64,000 bases of DNA from Saxidomus purpurata (GCA_022818135.1 JAFMSR010000012.1:4720456-4784455), one strand, 5' to 3'; counted from the first letter of the stretch, positions 36,316-48,800 are shown. A program made the numbers and translations. The notes: a model not told the origin generated them from the letters alone.

Positions 36316-36540
36316 TGCCTTCAAGGTCGAGCGGTAAAAGATGCTGACTTGAAATACTGAAGGAAGGTCATGGATTCGAACCCTGCAAGCCACCAATTGT
36401 CTCTGTATGTGAGAAAGTTTGCAGTTTCTTACAGAGGATTGGGTTCTAGTACTGGTCCCTCCCAAGAGCTATGGTCCAAGGTAAACTGTCTGTCTGTGAA
36501 AATAACTAAAACGGGCGTTTAACCTCTGAGAAACAGAAAC
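36316..36540 (+). mobile_element. tRNA-derived SINE, plus strand (family with AGTACTGGTCC body)
   Basis: A box A-like AGGTCGAGCGGTAAAAG (36324-36340) and a box B-like GGATTCGAACCC (36372-36383) head the element. The body contains TTGCAGTTTCTTACAGAGGAT and TTCTAGTACTGGTCCCTCCC. The same body occurs inverted at 33445-33700 and, more diverged, at 31600-31785, so this is a dispersed family. It lies just left of the candidate 39-nt cassette exon. Confidence 0.7.
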
Positions 36541-36595
36541 GTAAGTTTCCAGTTCAATAAAAAAAATTAACAAATATACTTTACAAAACTCTTAC

Positions 36596-36634
36596 CAGCA
36601 AGGTTTTTGTCCATTTTATCGCTACCATTTAAGT
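36596..36634 (-). CDS. Candidate 39-nt cassette exon in the long phase-1 intron
   Basis: On the minus strand a 39-nt segment lies between an acceptor GGTTTTTACAG and a donor GCTG|GTAAGAG. It is open in the phase-1 frame, encoding LNGSDKMDKNLA between the shared split codons. The host intron (between 39215-40241 and 25645-25806) is phase 1 on both sides, so inclusion adds 13 residues, including the split codon, without a frameshift. The other two frames contain stops. The insert would fall in the polar linker before the CRAL-TRIO domain, where regulated inserts are common in exchange factors. No expression evidence is available. Confidence 0.45.
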
Positions 36635-37439
36635 CTGTAAAAACCTCACTTCTCACTAACTGACTAAACATATTGTATAAACATATCTTATATGAATGTA
36701 AATAAACTCTCAGGCTAACAAAGTGGGCTTTAAAAACCAATTCAAACTTTAAAGGTCTCTGAATGAGTAGAGAATTTACACGCTTTATTACTTTCTTTAC
36801 CATAACGGTTTAAAAAGCAAACATTCGATATAACACGGACAGGTATCAAAGACAAAGGTACGCCAATCAAATAAATTATCGTAATTAATATTTCACGTTG
36901 TTAATTGATACTTTATGGAGTTCAAATCATAAACTATCCAATTCTTAACACCTTTTGAATATTATAGGATAATAACGGTTGTTAGATCTTTGCATTGGTA
37001 TGCCAAACCCCAAAGGTCTGGCTTAAATTTTTCCGCTAGAACTGAAACTATTGTAGAGGACTCGACTTCCTGACCTCATCAATTTACTTTATGACACTGA
37101 ACAATAAATGTTTGAACAATAAAATGTTTTCGATAAAGAAAATAGGTGAATGGTTTCATAACACGCAATCAGCGCTTTTTTATTTTGACCTTGAAAGGTA
37201 GTAAAAATTTGTTAACCACTAATGTTAGTGCTGTAACTTATGTGACTATGAAACTTAAACTGGGTAGGGAAACAAATTGAGATATAATAAAGAAGGATCA
37301 TCCAAATAATACGTGCAAAAATGATTATAAATTAAGTTCCAACAATTTACAAAATTTAAAAAAAAAGGATGCTGATGTTCTTTGGTTGAAATATGCTACT
37401 TAAAATAATGTTGAGGTCTGTGCTTCTGCTTCTGTAGCT

Positions 37440-37520
37440 GCTGCTGCTGATGATGATGAGTATGACAGCGTGATGATATAGGTGGTAATGATAATGATAA
37501 TGTTGATGATGATGGTAGCC
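37440..37520. repeat. (TGATGA)n / (TGCTGC)n imperfect microsatellite
   Basis: CTGCTGCTGCTGATGATGATG then AATGATAATGATAATGTTGA and TGATGATGG. Confidence 0.75.
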
Positions 37521-39214
37521 TTAGAGACTGATGGTAGCCAGAGGCTTTATAGTGGTACACAAGCACGGGAACCGTAACAGAATGACTGGAACAAGACTAT
37601 GAATTAATTGACAGTGACAAAAAACTCATGAAAGTTCTGCAGAAACCAGCTATTCAGCAATCTGACAAAGTGATTACAATACAAATATGACAGTACAGGA
37701 GAAGCCTAAGGCTTGGAGAATCTTCAAACCCACAAGTTTGTCCTTGATAATAATTTGGTACAGAGGGAGGAGAAGCAACAAGCCAATGGAAACAGTTGGT
37801 TAGGAAATATATCAATTACTCTACATCCCTACGGCCAAGTATGATAATTGGACGCCATCTAAGTTTGGAATCAATTTTCTGCACTAATTACACTAATACC
37901 GAAATAATTGCAAAAATAATGACAGGCTAGTATAATCCAATGGCATGGACGCGAGCACCTACATTTCGTGCATAAAGTCCGATGATTATACAGCTGTCAA
38001 ATTCTGCTGGAAATTTCTCATGTTGGACAGCAATTAAACACATTTTGTGTGAGATTATTCGCTCTTACAAAAAGTGAAATCAATTAGGGAAAGTAAATGA
38101 AGTTTTGTGATATTATTCAGTAATATATCCACAAGGCATGTGGCCAACAGCTGCATGTTTGCAACATTCACGTGCAAATAACCAATTAATCTCTTTAGTA
38201 AAGGGAAACAACAGTAACACCTTTTATCAATTACATCAAACTTCTATCAATTAATTATCTGTTCTTGTTAATTCTGAGAATCTGCGAGAACAATTAAAGC
38301 TGTACAAATTAATTCTAATTAAAGTCATCGAGCTGGGACACTAGCGTCAGTAGAAAAAAATCTATGGACAAAGATAAATGAGCGTGTCACAATGCTGGAG
38401 AAGTCATTATGTTAAAATCATGGCTAGCAAATCAACATGTCACCTTCTGTCCACCAGTACTTTTTGTACATCCTCAAACTTTTTATCTTCGTATAAAAAA
38501 ATCTAAGTCTGAGGGCTGACCCCTGAAACTATCCTATTTGCTTTTATTTCAACATATACATAAAAATATTTAACTTAAAATGATTTCATGGTCGGGTCTG
38601 CCCTCATATGATAATCATTTTGCAGGGTCACATTTAAAAACAAAAAAAAAGTAACTTATCCCCATAAACAGACGACATTTTCCGTGTGTTCTTTCATAGT
38701 TTACTTGTTTACAATACTACTAAACATTTTTATATTCTAGAAATACTTTTAACATAGTTTGTACCTCTACTATTATTAGCATCATTCAACAGTTTTATGA
38801 ACTTTTTATGATAATATTATGAACAGATACAAAAAACAACAACAGGTGTTCTAACTGAAGAAAATGATAAAACGAAAGAAATTCATTTTTAACTGTTACG
38901 CAATTTGCTTTGTATTCCACATATTAATTATCATCAATTAACATCAACAATGTTTTTGTTATATCACACTGCGAAAACATAGATATTCGTTGCACACTAT
39001 TCAAGTGGTAAGCCACAAAATTTTGACCCAAATAAATAGCATTTTTGCAGTTTGTTTAACAAATATATACAAAATCCATGAATTATCGTGCCAACAAAAT
39101 TGTAATTTTTCAGTAAGCAATAAAATCTCATATCCACAAAATATCTTTACATATAGCACAATACTATAAACTATTATTATTCAAACTATCTAAAACAGCT
39201 CCATGAATACCTAC

Positions 39215-40241
39215 CAGGACTTCCTGATTTGCTTCTATCATATTCCCTGGACTGACTGTATCCATTGCCATGACTACCAGAAAAATTACTCCCTCCGTCT
39301 GTCAACTTGTCACACTTAACACAGTTGTTTTGATAATTTTTTGCACTTTTTGCATTTTCTGGACATGAACCATTTAATCCAGCACCCTGAACACTTTTTG
39401 ACTGCTTGTTTCTGTTGTTACTATGATTAAACTGACCCGTGTGTGGCACGACATCTTCCCATCGTAACCTTTCCGTGCTGTCTTCGAGAACTGCCAGACA
39501 GTTCTGTAACACCTCACCTAAAACTTCCGTCGAATCTGAGAGAATTTCTTCTTTCCACTCCATTGTGAATATTCTACCAAATTTGGACTCTGGGATATGA
39601 ATTTCACTTTTGATACTCCCTAAACAGAATTTTACCCATAATCCAACTTGTTTCCTATCCGTCTGCTTCACAAAAATGTAGAGATCACCACTTTTGAATC
39701 TATCCCAACATGTATCTTTCAGATTTACTATCACATGAGAATGGCATACCAAAGGCCAACAGGAACAAAAGCTTAACAACTTCTCCCTATTATTATCAAG
39801 TAGGGTATTATCACAGAACTTTTTGGACTCACACTTTACACAATCACAATTATCACTTATTTCATTACAAGTAAAACACTCCTCTAAACTTTCTGCATCC
39901 TTTTCATTTTGTAAAGCTTTACAACAGGCTTCTATCTCTCTTGTATCACCTACAGAGGCTGATTCTGTGTCGTCTATATAGTTTATGTCACCAGTATCTT
40001 CAGATTTGTTTTTATCTTTAACACTATTATCCTCTTGGTCTTCAGTTACTCTTCCATTATTTCCACATGAAGTACAAGTCAATTTGTTGCTCTCTTCCGA
40101 GCTTCCAGCTGACTGGCTGTTGTCAACAAGGTCAAGGTTGTTGCTATGGCAGCAAGAACAACTTTCTTCATCTGCTGTTGTTACAGAATCGTCAATGGAT
40201 AAGAAGCTTTGTTTCAATTCTTGAAGACGAGTTTGCTCAGC
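39215..40241 (-). CDS. Large N-terminal exon: Cys-rich acidic tract plus puratrophin-type N-terminal domain
   Basis: A 1027-nt exon, 342 codons plus one base, bounded by a TTTTTTCTTAG acceptor and a CCTG|GTAGGT donor. It enters in phase 0 and leaves in phase 1. Residues 1 to about 150 are acidic, Ser/Asn-rich and unusually Cys-rich (CSCC, CTSC, CFTC, CDCVKC). Residues about 159-270 look globular: CWPLVCHSHVIVNL, then GDLYIFVKQ, then IPESKFGRIFTMEW, then LRWEDVV. This order resembles the conserved N-terminal segment I recall from vertebrate PLEKHG4B (WPLC..., GDFYLQV, IPE...IFT.EW, ...W..VV). The tail, residues 270-342, is polar and low-complexity (Asn, Ser, Gly). There is no usable start codon near the acceptor, so it is an internal exon. 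The role of the Cys-rich stretch is unknown. Confidence 0.88.
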
Positions 40242-40323
40242 CTAAGAAAAAATACAACAAAAAGACTATTAATTCATTGTTTCCTGCATACTGTATGTAT
40301 CCTGTCCAAACACAGTCACTTGC

Positions 40324-40379
40324 CTGGAAATTCTGAGAGAGTAGACATCGATATCTGTCTGGGAAACCTGGAATGCTGC
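40324..40379 (-). CDS. Candidate 56-nt upstream exon with a GC-AG donor
   Basis: On the minus strand a pyrimidine-rich TTATTTTACTTCCTTAG acceptor is followed by 56 nt ending TTTCCAG|GCAAGT, the consensus of the rare GC-AG intron class. It would be separated from exon 39215-40241 by an 82-bp intron. Only one frame is compatible with the next exon's phase 0, and that frame is open: SIPGFPDRYRCLLSQNFQ. It enters in phase 1. The sequence is amphipathic and continues naturally into AEQTRLQELKQ. The short intron and non-GT donor are the weak points. Confidence 0.45.
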
Positions 40380-41185
40380 CTAAGGAAGTAAAATAAGACA
40401 CAAGTAACAAATTAAGTAATCTCCTTGGGCAACTATTGCTTCACATTTTTCGATATCCAACAACCATAAAACGTCAACTTTTTACCGTCCATTTCCATTT
40501 TAACAGTCTCGGTATGCAAATAATGCCGTCTTATTAGAAAGAAAATCTGACAACCAGTCTATAAAACCTCTTCCATATTTGATCCCTGATATCTTACTAA
40601 CAACTTGTTTTTATCATAACAAGAACCACCCTCTCGAAGTTCCAATTTTTTCGTAATTTATTACCATTACTATCTTCATATTAAATCTATCAAGAGACTA
40701 AATGTGTGCTATATTTGGCCTTATCTAATCGCAAATTGATTCCGGAATGCATTTGAAGGATTTGATGATCCCGTAATGAAATTTTTGCGGATTTTTACGA
40801 TCATATAATGTATTTTTAAGATTTAACTTACAAATGATAATATAATTAAGGACAAGAAATATCATTAACTAAGGAGCTTTTCTGACATCTACAAATCTCT
40901 GGGCAAAAGGTGCTTTAATTTTTATCCATCTAATTCTGTTATTAAAGAGACTTATAAAATCTGCACTCATAATTAAGTATTTTAGTCAAACGGCTGGCAT
41001 ATCGGCATGATGACAGACCCGTATAGTACATCATGTGACATGTACATGTGACATTTACAATTTCTACTACTTTGAAAAAAATTAGCAACATAACAAAAAG
41101 AAATCTCAAAACTAAAGTTTCTGCCCAAGCATGCATGGTGTTAATATAATGAAATAAAGAACAAAAAAGAACCCTTTCATTTTAC

Positions 41186-41226
41186 CTGTTTTGCATTTAA
41201 TCAAGTCTTTAATTTCACATCCATCA
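41186..41226 (-). CDS. Candidate 41-nt upstream exon
   Basis: On the minus strand CTAATGCATCTTAG precedes 41 nt ending AAAACAG|GTAAAA. The only frame that ends in phase 1, as the 56-nt exon at 40324-40379 requires, is open: DGCEIKDLIKCKT, with the final Gly shared across the splice. It enters in phase 2. The acceptor's pyrimidine tract is weak and the exon short, so this is a phase-supported guess rather than an established exon. Confidence 0.28.
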
Positions 41227-42554
41227 CTAAGATGCATTAGAGCATTGTGTATAAACATTTGTATTTATTTCAAACCCTGAACTTTTACTAATGGACTCTA
41301 TATCTTTTTTCAAAATCTACATTTTTACAAAAAATTGTATATATTCCTTCCCTATCTTTTTTCAAAATCAACATTTTACAAAAATGTGCTTTTAAGAGAT
41401 GAACTATACATATATCTTTTAAAATAACGCACAAGACATAGTATGACTTCAGGCAATTGGTATAACTTCAATGGTAGAGACTAAAAACTATACATTTGTA
41501 TACAAACAAATTCACAATCCTCGTCATCCATCACGGAAGTTTTTTTTTTCACCTGTACTTAATTTAACTGTCTTTCATTAACAAATTAAACCCCACTTCA
41601 CCACTGGAGTAATTTTAAAAGATAATTAATTTGGCACAGAGAAATAATCACCATGCTACGTTCTAAAACAGTTTTAGAACCTGACTTCTATAGAATGCAG
41701 GCGTGTAAGAATGGTTGCTATGCTCTTCAGTAATGGAGGAAATGAAGGAATACAGAATGTATACCTTCTGAACTTAGTAGTGATACTATCATTATATACT
41801 GTGGGAATAAGTTGACATATTGTAAAACAGTTTTATTTTATCTTTGTCTGATGAGGCATTTGTTATAACAACATGCAGAGTTCAATATATTATAATTTTT
41901 ACCTGCCAAATGTCAGACTAAAACTGTACTGTTAACATAATTTTAAGGTAATTAATTGATGAAGCAATTTCTCAATAACTCATCTTCATTTATACTTTTT
42001 CTTTCTTATCACAGTCTCACTGGAGAGAAAACAAAATCAATTATTTAAAATCTTGAAAATCTTCGTATCAAATAGTTAAAACACAAAACTTACATTAATA
42101 TATAATCCGAATAAACTCTATCACTTTCATTTTCTATATATTCCATCAATGATTTAAAAAAAAATGTAAAAAATTCTTCTTTGTTTAAACTCGCAATCAT
42201 AGCCTATCACATAAATGACACAAAAATTTGTGAAATTTCACACATAAAACTTTGACAGGTATGTAATTTTTGAAAGATTTGGTAAGAAAACTAAGTATAA
42301 TTATGACAATTCAATTGTTTTGTCGAAGTATAACGCATTTATAAAGTAGCATTTTTGTATGAAACATGTGCCTGGAGGATTTTTTTCTTGCCCATGTGAC
42401 AGACCACAGATCAGCAATATGTCATTATGGTATCTATCAAAATAGTGTCATCCAAACATGTACAATACAACACAATGATCACTCTTCATAAAACCTGTAA
42501 TTAAGGTATCTAAATGACCTACTGAAAATCTAAATGACCCCTAATTTTCATGGT

Positions 42555-42790
42555 TGAGTGTACTGTAAATTTGATAAATTTCGTGTGATGAAAACTTCGC
42601 AATTTGTGAGACAAGACTTATTTGCGAATTTTAAATTCACGAAAGGAGAATTATCTTACAGTAAATTTGTGTGAAATGAATCTTTCGAGATATTTTTTTA
42701 ATTTGAGCACTTGTAAATTTGCGAAAATAGCGAAAATTAAATCACCCTGATTCACGAATGTTACCCAATTCACAGAATCAAAACTACAGC
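42555..42790. repeat. GCGAAA/TTTCGC-rich palindromic repeat
   Basis: ACTGTAAATTTGATAAATTT, CGCAATTTGTGAG, TTGCGAATTTTAAATTCACG, TACAGTAAATTTGTGTGAAA, GTAAATTTGCGAAAATAGCG. Repeated half-palindromes of AAATTTGCGAA suggest a decayed foldback element. A weaker version is at 7165-7230. Confidence 0.5.
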
Positions 42791-45700
42791 CCTCCGTATC
42801 ACTCTACAAATAACTATAATCCATTACACAGGAGTAAAAGACCATAATAAACTATTCTAATATTATACAAATAATCTTTATCCTTTGTTTGTTGTTTAAC
42901 TTGTTTTGATTTCAAAATGCTGACCAACGGCAAAACCTAAGCATTTTTCGCACAGATTACAAACAAATTTTCTTTTCAAATTAAATTTTAATCCGTGATT
43001 TCAGATGTACAATCTTGCATAAAATCTTACCTTGAAAATAATTTAATTCATGATTAGTAAATCCAACAAACGCTTAAAATTTTACCCTGCCGAATCCTGC
43101 AAACTATCAATAAAATCATTCACAAACATCAAAAACTCACACGAAGCATTAATCATGCGGAAAGAAAAAGACACATGAATGAGGTTTTAAAGCGTATATA
43201 TCTTAAAACTATGATTCACCATCTGTTATTATATGTTAGCAAACTACATAAATGACCGTAAAACATTTTCTCAGGTGTGTCCGACACAGAAAATTTTTAT
43301 TTGCAAAAGGACAAAATCAATAGCAAAATATTTACATTTCAGTATTTACAAGTAATTTTATCGTTAGAATCACCAGAAAACGGAAAATTTCTGCAAACCC
43401 TGAACTTCTAGTCCAAATTTGTTAAACCTTAACAAGAAGAGGTTTGTGTTTAATTTTCTTTAATACTAAAAAAATGAATACTTCACTACTGAACACAAAC
43501 ACTTCAAAAAAAGATATAAATTTAACACTGTTAAAATATATGAATAATTTTAATATGACTACCGCTTTTTCATATCATAGCACTGACATGTGATCTGTAT
43601 CAAAATTGCACAGGGTGATGATTTTAAATCAAATCAAATCGACCCTACACACTTACGCAACAGAAATCTCACAAATTTCCTATCGATTTCTTTTCAACCA
43701 CCGCCTTTTAAACCCTTCCTTATCCATATTCTATTCTTCACATAAAATATAATCATAAAAACTTTTCTAAATAGGTCTGAATACAGATATGCTAATGAGA
43801 AAACAACGTGCCCAAGTATGCAAATCTTCAAAACCTCCTGTCATAAAAAGTCCTAAATACCGGTACGATATTAACAGAGCAGAAATAGGTGACACACATT
43901 GAATTGTATCGAAAGTTTTTATGAGTATAACATGTTGACAAAGGATCAAGATGTCTACCATAATGTCTGATAAATGAGTTTTACATTTAAACAAATAACA
44001 CACAAAAGAATCAAACACACCCAAAGCCCAGATAGCAAATAAAGCCCATCAGAAAACTTAGCGTACCTCCTACCAGATCGAGGGTTCAAACCCAAAACAG
44101 TTGTAAGTCCTTCTTTATTTCATATAACTTATGACTTTTTTGTGTTGTCATCCTCGAGATACAGAACTGCAAGTTTACTGGTTTTTAACTCATATATTAT
44201 GCATTTCTACATAGACCATGTTCATATTTAGTAATACCTTCTGACCAAGTTTTATGAAAATCAAATGAAAACTGACATCATTATGTTTTGCATGAATAAG
44301 GGCTTGCAATAATTTGGAGCATCTCCTACGTTTATCAAGCAATTTTTGTAGATCAACTATCTTTTCACCAAGTTTCTTAAAATTCGACTAAATCAAAGGT
44401 GTTAACAAGTTCACACACAAATTGTTTCAAGAAATTGTTTTCAAAAATAATTTTTCAAATGAAAATTTATTTTCTTCAAAACACTTAAACTGAACGCTTT
44501 CTGACCAATAATTTGATCAATTTGCCGATAGTAAATTTTATGGTCATATTTTAAACAAAAATTACGAGAAATTCAACTAAGATAGTGATCGCAAAATAAA
44601 TCATTCACAAGTATATAAAAAACTTTATCCAATTAAATATGAAAACTGAGTTCTACAAACTAATTTGATTTAATTTCATCAAACAAATTATAATTAATTT
44701 GATTTCTATATGCCATCCAAGCATTGAATAATGTCATCATATTTCATGCTCAAGACCTCTTTGTTAATTAAAGGGAGTTAACTCTACAAGTGCAAAGGTG
44801 TGTCACACAGACAACTGTTGCAAAGTTCCATCATGACATGATGATGAAGAAAATTTCTCTGTGGAGCGAACTGTTAGCTCAAAATATGTCTTCAAAATTT
44901 TAAGTATAGTTCAAATTTAAGCAATGAGTAGTATAGGATTCTTAGTAACACCTGACGCATTTGGAAGATCACGATCAACATTAAGGGATGCCCGAAATGC
45001 ACTATATTCATCTATACCGTTATAACAGAGTAAGTGGGCTGTCAGGTACTTTAGGTAGCAGGTTCAAGCTAGGGTAACTCATGACCAACACTTCGGCAAA
45101 GATACTAAGTTGCTTGCTTCTCCCAGGAACCCCACACAAAAGTGATTCATTTATTTTGAGATTTATATCATGTCCCTGTAATACTATAACTCCTAAAAGA
45201 CTTCGCTGAGCAATAACAAAATTTGAGTCACATACCGCAATAACCACACTCTATCCAAATATTGACTCCTACAAGGAGAAATAGCAAACAGTGACTCAAA
45301 ATCCCTCGGTCAGCAGAAATTTAATTAGTTTACCTGGGTGCAGGCAAATATATGGACAGCTTGACCACTTCAAAGGACAAATATTGGTGTTTACTTTCTA
45401 CAACAATCTATCAGAATTTACACACTTCTGCTTGACAATATCTTTTGATATTAATGATGAATTTGATTAGAAAATGGGGGATAAGTGCATTTTATGGCAG
45501 AGTTTATCACCTCAATTTTATGACTAGACAGAAGCAAGCACAGGCATAATAATTATACAGTTTCTGTGACTTCTGGAAAAGCTACAAAGAAATGACCAAA
45601 ACAACAACAAAGGTAAACGACCAAAACGTTACAAAAAGTACATTCCCACGGTCAACATGTCGGGCTCGTCAGCTGCACTACGGACATGGGGCTTGCACCT

Positions 45701-48409
45701 GACATGTCTTCCTATTGTGGTAAACAATTGTCCCAAGTCAATGCAAAATTCTTCAATGCATGAGGAAGTTAAAGCTCAGCCAGATGGACGTACATACACA
45801 AACCAAACTGCCAAAATGACCAATGCCAATGGGCTCGACAAAAGATACACAAAACTGACAAAAACGACATGATTCTAAATAGTGACCATAGCAAAGTAAG
45901 TGATCTAACAGCTATAAAGAAGCCACCAAAAGTGCAGAAAGTCACCACAAATACAAAGAAGTGACCAAAAACAACAAACAAGAGACAGAACAATTACTGT
46001 AGCTGATGTAGAGGCGAGCCCAATTTCATTACTCACTTTCATTGTTCAACCTGACCGTCTGCTCAAATCTCTTTGTCCTTATAATTAATTAAAATCTTCT
46101 AAATACAGAAAAAAACACTAATAGCAGTTAACTTTTAAACAGAAATTCATCTTACTCCATTATAAAAATGACTTTCCAGGCTATTTATAAAGTTTCAAGA
46201 CATGCACATACGTATGTATTTGGCCGACACCCAAAGGTGTTCTTTGTTTCCCCTGTACCGGAGAACAGGTAAGATGTATGATATAATTTGAACGTTGTAA
46301 TTAACAAATCGGCATGAAATCTAATGACTTTTCAATGGACTTCTTTCAAACCAGTTGCAGTCTGGCTCAAGTAACCGTAGACGGTCAGTCGTGCAGTTGC
46401 ACCCGTCTAATTAGGCGTATGCTGCATGTTCATACACCACATGATGCGGATAATTACGAAAAATGCACATCTGCAGAAATCATTCAATACCTTTAAGCAG
46501 GCCAATGACTTCAGCACTATTTTCAAGTTCATCGTCGCAAAACAATTATTCTAAAGTTAAGCAGTCAATGTACTTTTTTTCATGAATGAAACAACATGCA
46601 ACTTAGTAAAAGAAGCCCGACTGTCAGACATGCATCTCTTCTATCTATCAAAGTACCCATAATGCACAGACGCTTGAAAAAAAAGCTATTTTCAAAGTTT
46701 ACACAACTGACTGGTGTTACTTTGTCGTTCTGCATGCTAAGAAGACAGACCATTTTGCCTGAGACACAGTCTCACGCAATCAATCAAGCAAAATGCAAAG
46801 ATTACTCCAAAGGTAATAATTTTTGTAAATCAATGATTTCTCTTTTGGTTCTTGGGTGTCAAACGAACGGTTTGGTCTGTCTGTTTAAACACATAGATTT
46901 GACTAAGTCGTTCGTAATTAAAACTTTATGCTGTCTGCCAGCTTTCTATTACCAACTATTAATTAATTCATAGACTCAGTTATTACCTCTGTGCACAATC
47001 CAGGTGTGTCACGTTCAGGTGTGCCACACTAACGTAAGATCAAATTTTCGTATACAAAATGTCACATTCAGTATTCAGTATGATCCAACTATTTCAATTT
47101 TTATACAGCACAATACGTAGCTAGCCCCTTTTTCAAAGGGGGTTAGGACACATTAATCGTGAGCCTTTAATTAATTTGGCAGTTTCTTCTCATTAATATT
47201 GATTGATAGAAAAACATTCACTAAGCCATTCTGAATTTACTTTTGGCCCTTAGAATGCAAAATTCTGGCTAGATTTAATGAACCAAATCTTCCAGCTGGC
47301 AGATTCTTTAAGTTAACAGATCTAGATTTTTTTGCTTAAACTGAAGTCCTTGAAAATGTGATCAACATCAAAAAGTCTTCAGATAAATGACATAAAGAAC
47401 ATCACTAATCCAGATATTTCCAAATAAAGTGTAAGTCACTGAAACCACTATTGTAGAATTAAGACCATTAAGTCTCATCAGGCTTAAGAATATGAAACGG
47501 GGAAGCCACAAATTCCCTTGATGTTTGAATAAATTCCTTCAGTATCCAATAAAAATCACCTTGGAGATGAAAATATGGCTAATAAATGTAAACACACCTT
47601 AAAAACCAGTGGTTGCAACTTTCAAACTTTGGTTGACCTAACTGGATCACAAGCTTTAGGTCAGATTTCAAAAAGCTGGGATTTAGACCCTAGCTATAGG
47701 TATTTGTGTACAATATTATCATTGCAATGCAATTTCCATTATTGCTTCCAATTCTTAATGGAATGTTTCAGTATCTACCCAACAACTTAGGCTGTTCAAT
47801 ATAGTTCTACATTTTCCTTTTCAGCATGTTCCAGCAACTAGTTAGGTAGCATTACTTTTAAAACAGCCAGTTAGCAAGGCAATCTGTGAAAAACTGACCT
47901 AGACTTTACTTTAATACTTCAGTGAAATAAAGTAAACAGTTCAAAATTGTTAGTTTTGCATGACCAAGTTTATACCATACCCTGGACTTGTTTTTATGAA
48001 ATTGGAAACTCTGGGAATCATTAGAAATGTGGTTATATTTTACAATGAAATTACAGTGTTGTATACCTATGTTTGACCCCAAACTTACCATTAAAACCAA
48101 TTTTTCATTTATGTTTTCTATTCAACGAGAATTTATAATTTGCTGATGGTATTTTACTTGTCTAAATTTGAATTAATTACATAAATGAAATGACAGATTT
48201 ATAAATGAATGTAAAATAGGTACTTTTTTTCACCACCCAAGTCAAATGGAATTATTCCAGATCCAGATATTGAATTAAAATTGTAAGGCCAGCTTTTGAA
48301 GAATCTGGATATAATACAGGAAGAATTACATACTGAAAACAATGATGTTGGATATTTGCTACATACTAACTTTTAAGATTTTGGAGTGTTGTCCATATTA
48401 TCTTCATGT

Positions 48410-48800
48410 AATATTTTTACCTAGCATCATGAAAATCCTTGCAAGGGGTTAGGAGATATAGCCTCATGAACTTTGACCCCTAAATGTGACCTTGACCTTG
48501 AGCTGTCACAAATTGGAGCTGCTAATGCACACTGTCTCATGACCAAGTTTCATGAAAAATCTTCAACATGTTTAGGAGATACAGAGCAGGTATTATAAAT
48601 TACTGACCTCTAAGCATTGACCTTGACCTTGAGCTGACATGTTTAAACATTGAGACTGCAAATTTCTTCTGTGTGGTGAACTGTTTTTACCTAAAAGTTT
48701 CATGAAAATCCCTTCAAGGGTTTTGAAACCTGGCAGTGGTCAGTGAGACTATACATGGTCCCTAAAAACTACAGAAGGAATACAGCTGAAGACACTGTCA
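48410..48800. repeat. Dispersed repeat with TGACCTTGACCTTGAGCTG motifs
   Basis: TTCATGAAAATCCTTGCAAG / TTTCATGAAAAATCTTCAAC / AAAGTTTCATGAAAATCCC recur at about 150-base spacing, with TGACCTTGACCTTGAGCTG twice (48487, 48618). Relatives occur at 24405-24715 and 57535-57730. It has no open frame. Confidence 0.6.

Larger units (their letters stand above)
25807..39214. other. 13.4-kb intron, repeat-rich, with candidate cassette exon
   Basis: A phase-1 intron carrying at least four SINE-like copies, the hairpin copy at 26.9 kb, a C-rich tract at 31.8 kb (G-quadruplex potential on the transcribed RNA), two microsatellites and the candidate 39-nt exon. Reading frames at 26.5, 29.8 and 31.0 kb carry no recognisable domain. 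Confidence 0.6.
5005..41226 (-). other. Gene locus: puratrophin-1/PLEKHG4-like Rho guanine nucleotide exchange factor, N-terminal half
   Basis: Nine exons on the minus strand join in one open frame with AG acceptors, GT donors and matching phase at every junction (phases 1, 1, 2, 0, 0, 0, 2, 0 in order). The product has a globular N-terminal domain after a Cys-rich acidic tract, a CRAL-TRIO/SEC14-like domain, then spectrin-type helices. Family knowledge: this order is typical of PLEKHG4/puratrophin (Drosophila Quattro) Dbl-family RhoGEFs, in which a DH-PH catalytic pair follows. That part is not in the window and should lie left of base 1. The motif ESKFGRIFTMEW followed by LRWEDVV in the first large exon resembles what I recall of the PLEKHG4B N-terminus. 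MCF2/MCF2L, Trio/Kalirin and SESTD1 share the SEC14-spectrin order and are the alternatives. Candidate extra exons are listed separately. The true 5' end is not established. Confidence 0.72.

Noticed and set aside
43038..43085. 42-nt minus-strand segment ending CAAG|GTAAGA
   Set aside because: Open from phase 1 to phase 1, but the candidate exon downstream of it needs a phase-2 partner. The acceptor is weak.
45590..45995. Open frames on both strands in a GACCAAAA/GTGACC-rich stretch
   Set aside because: Low-complexity degenerate repeat units explain the open frames. No domain is visible.
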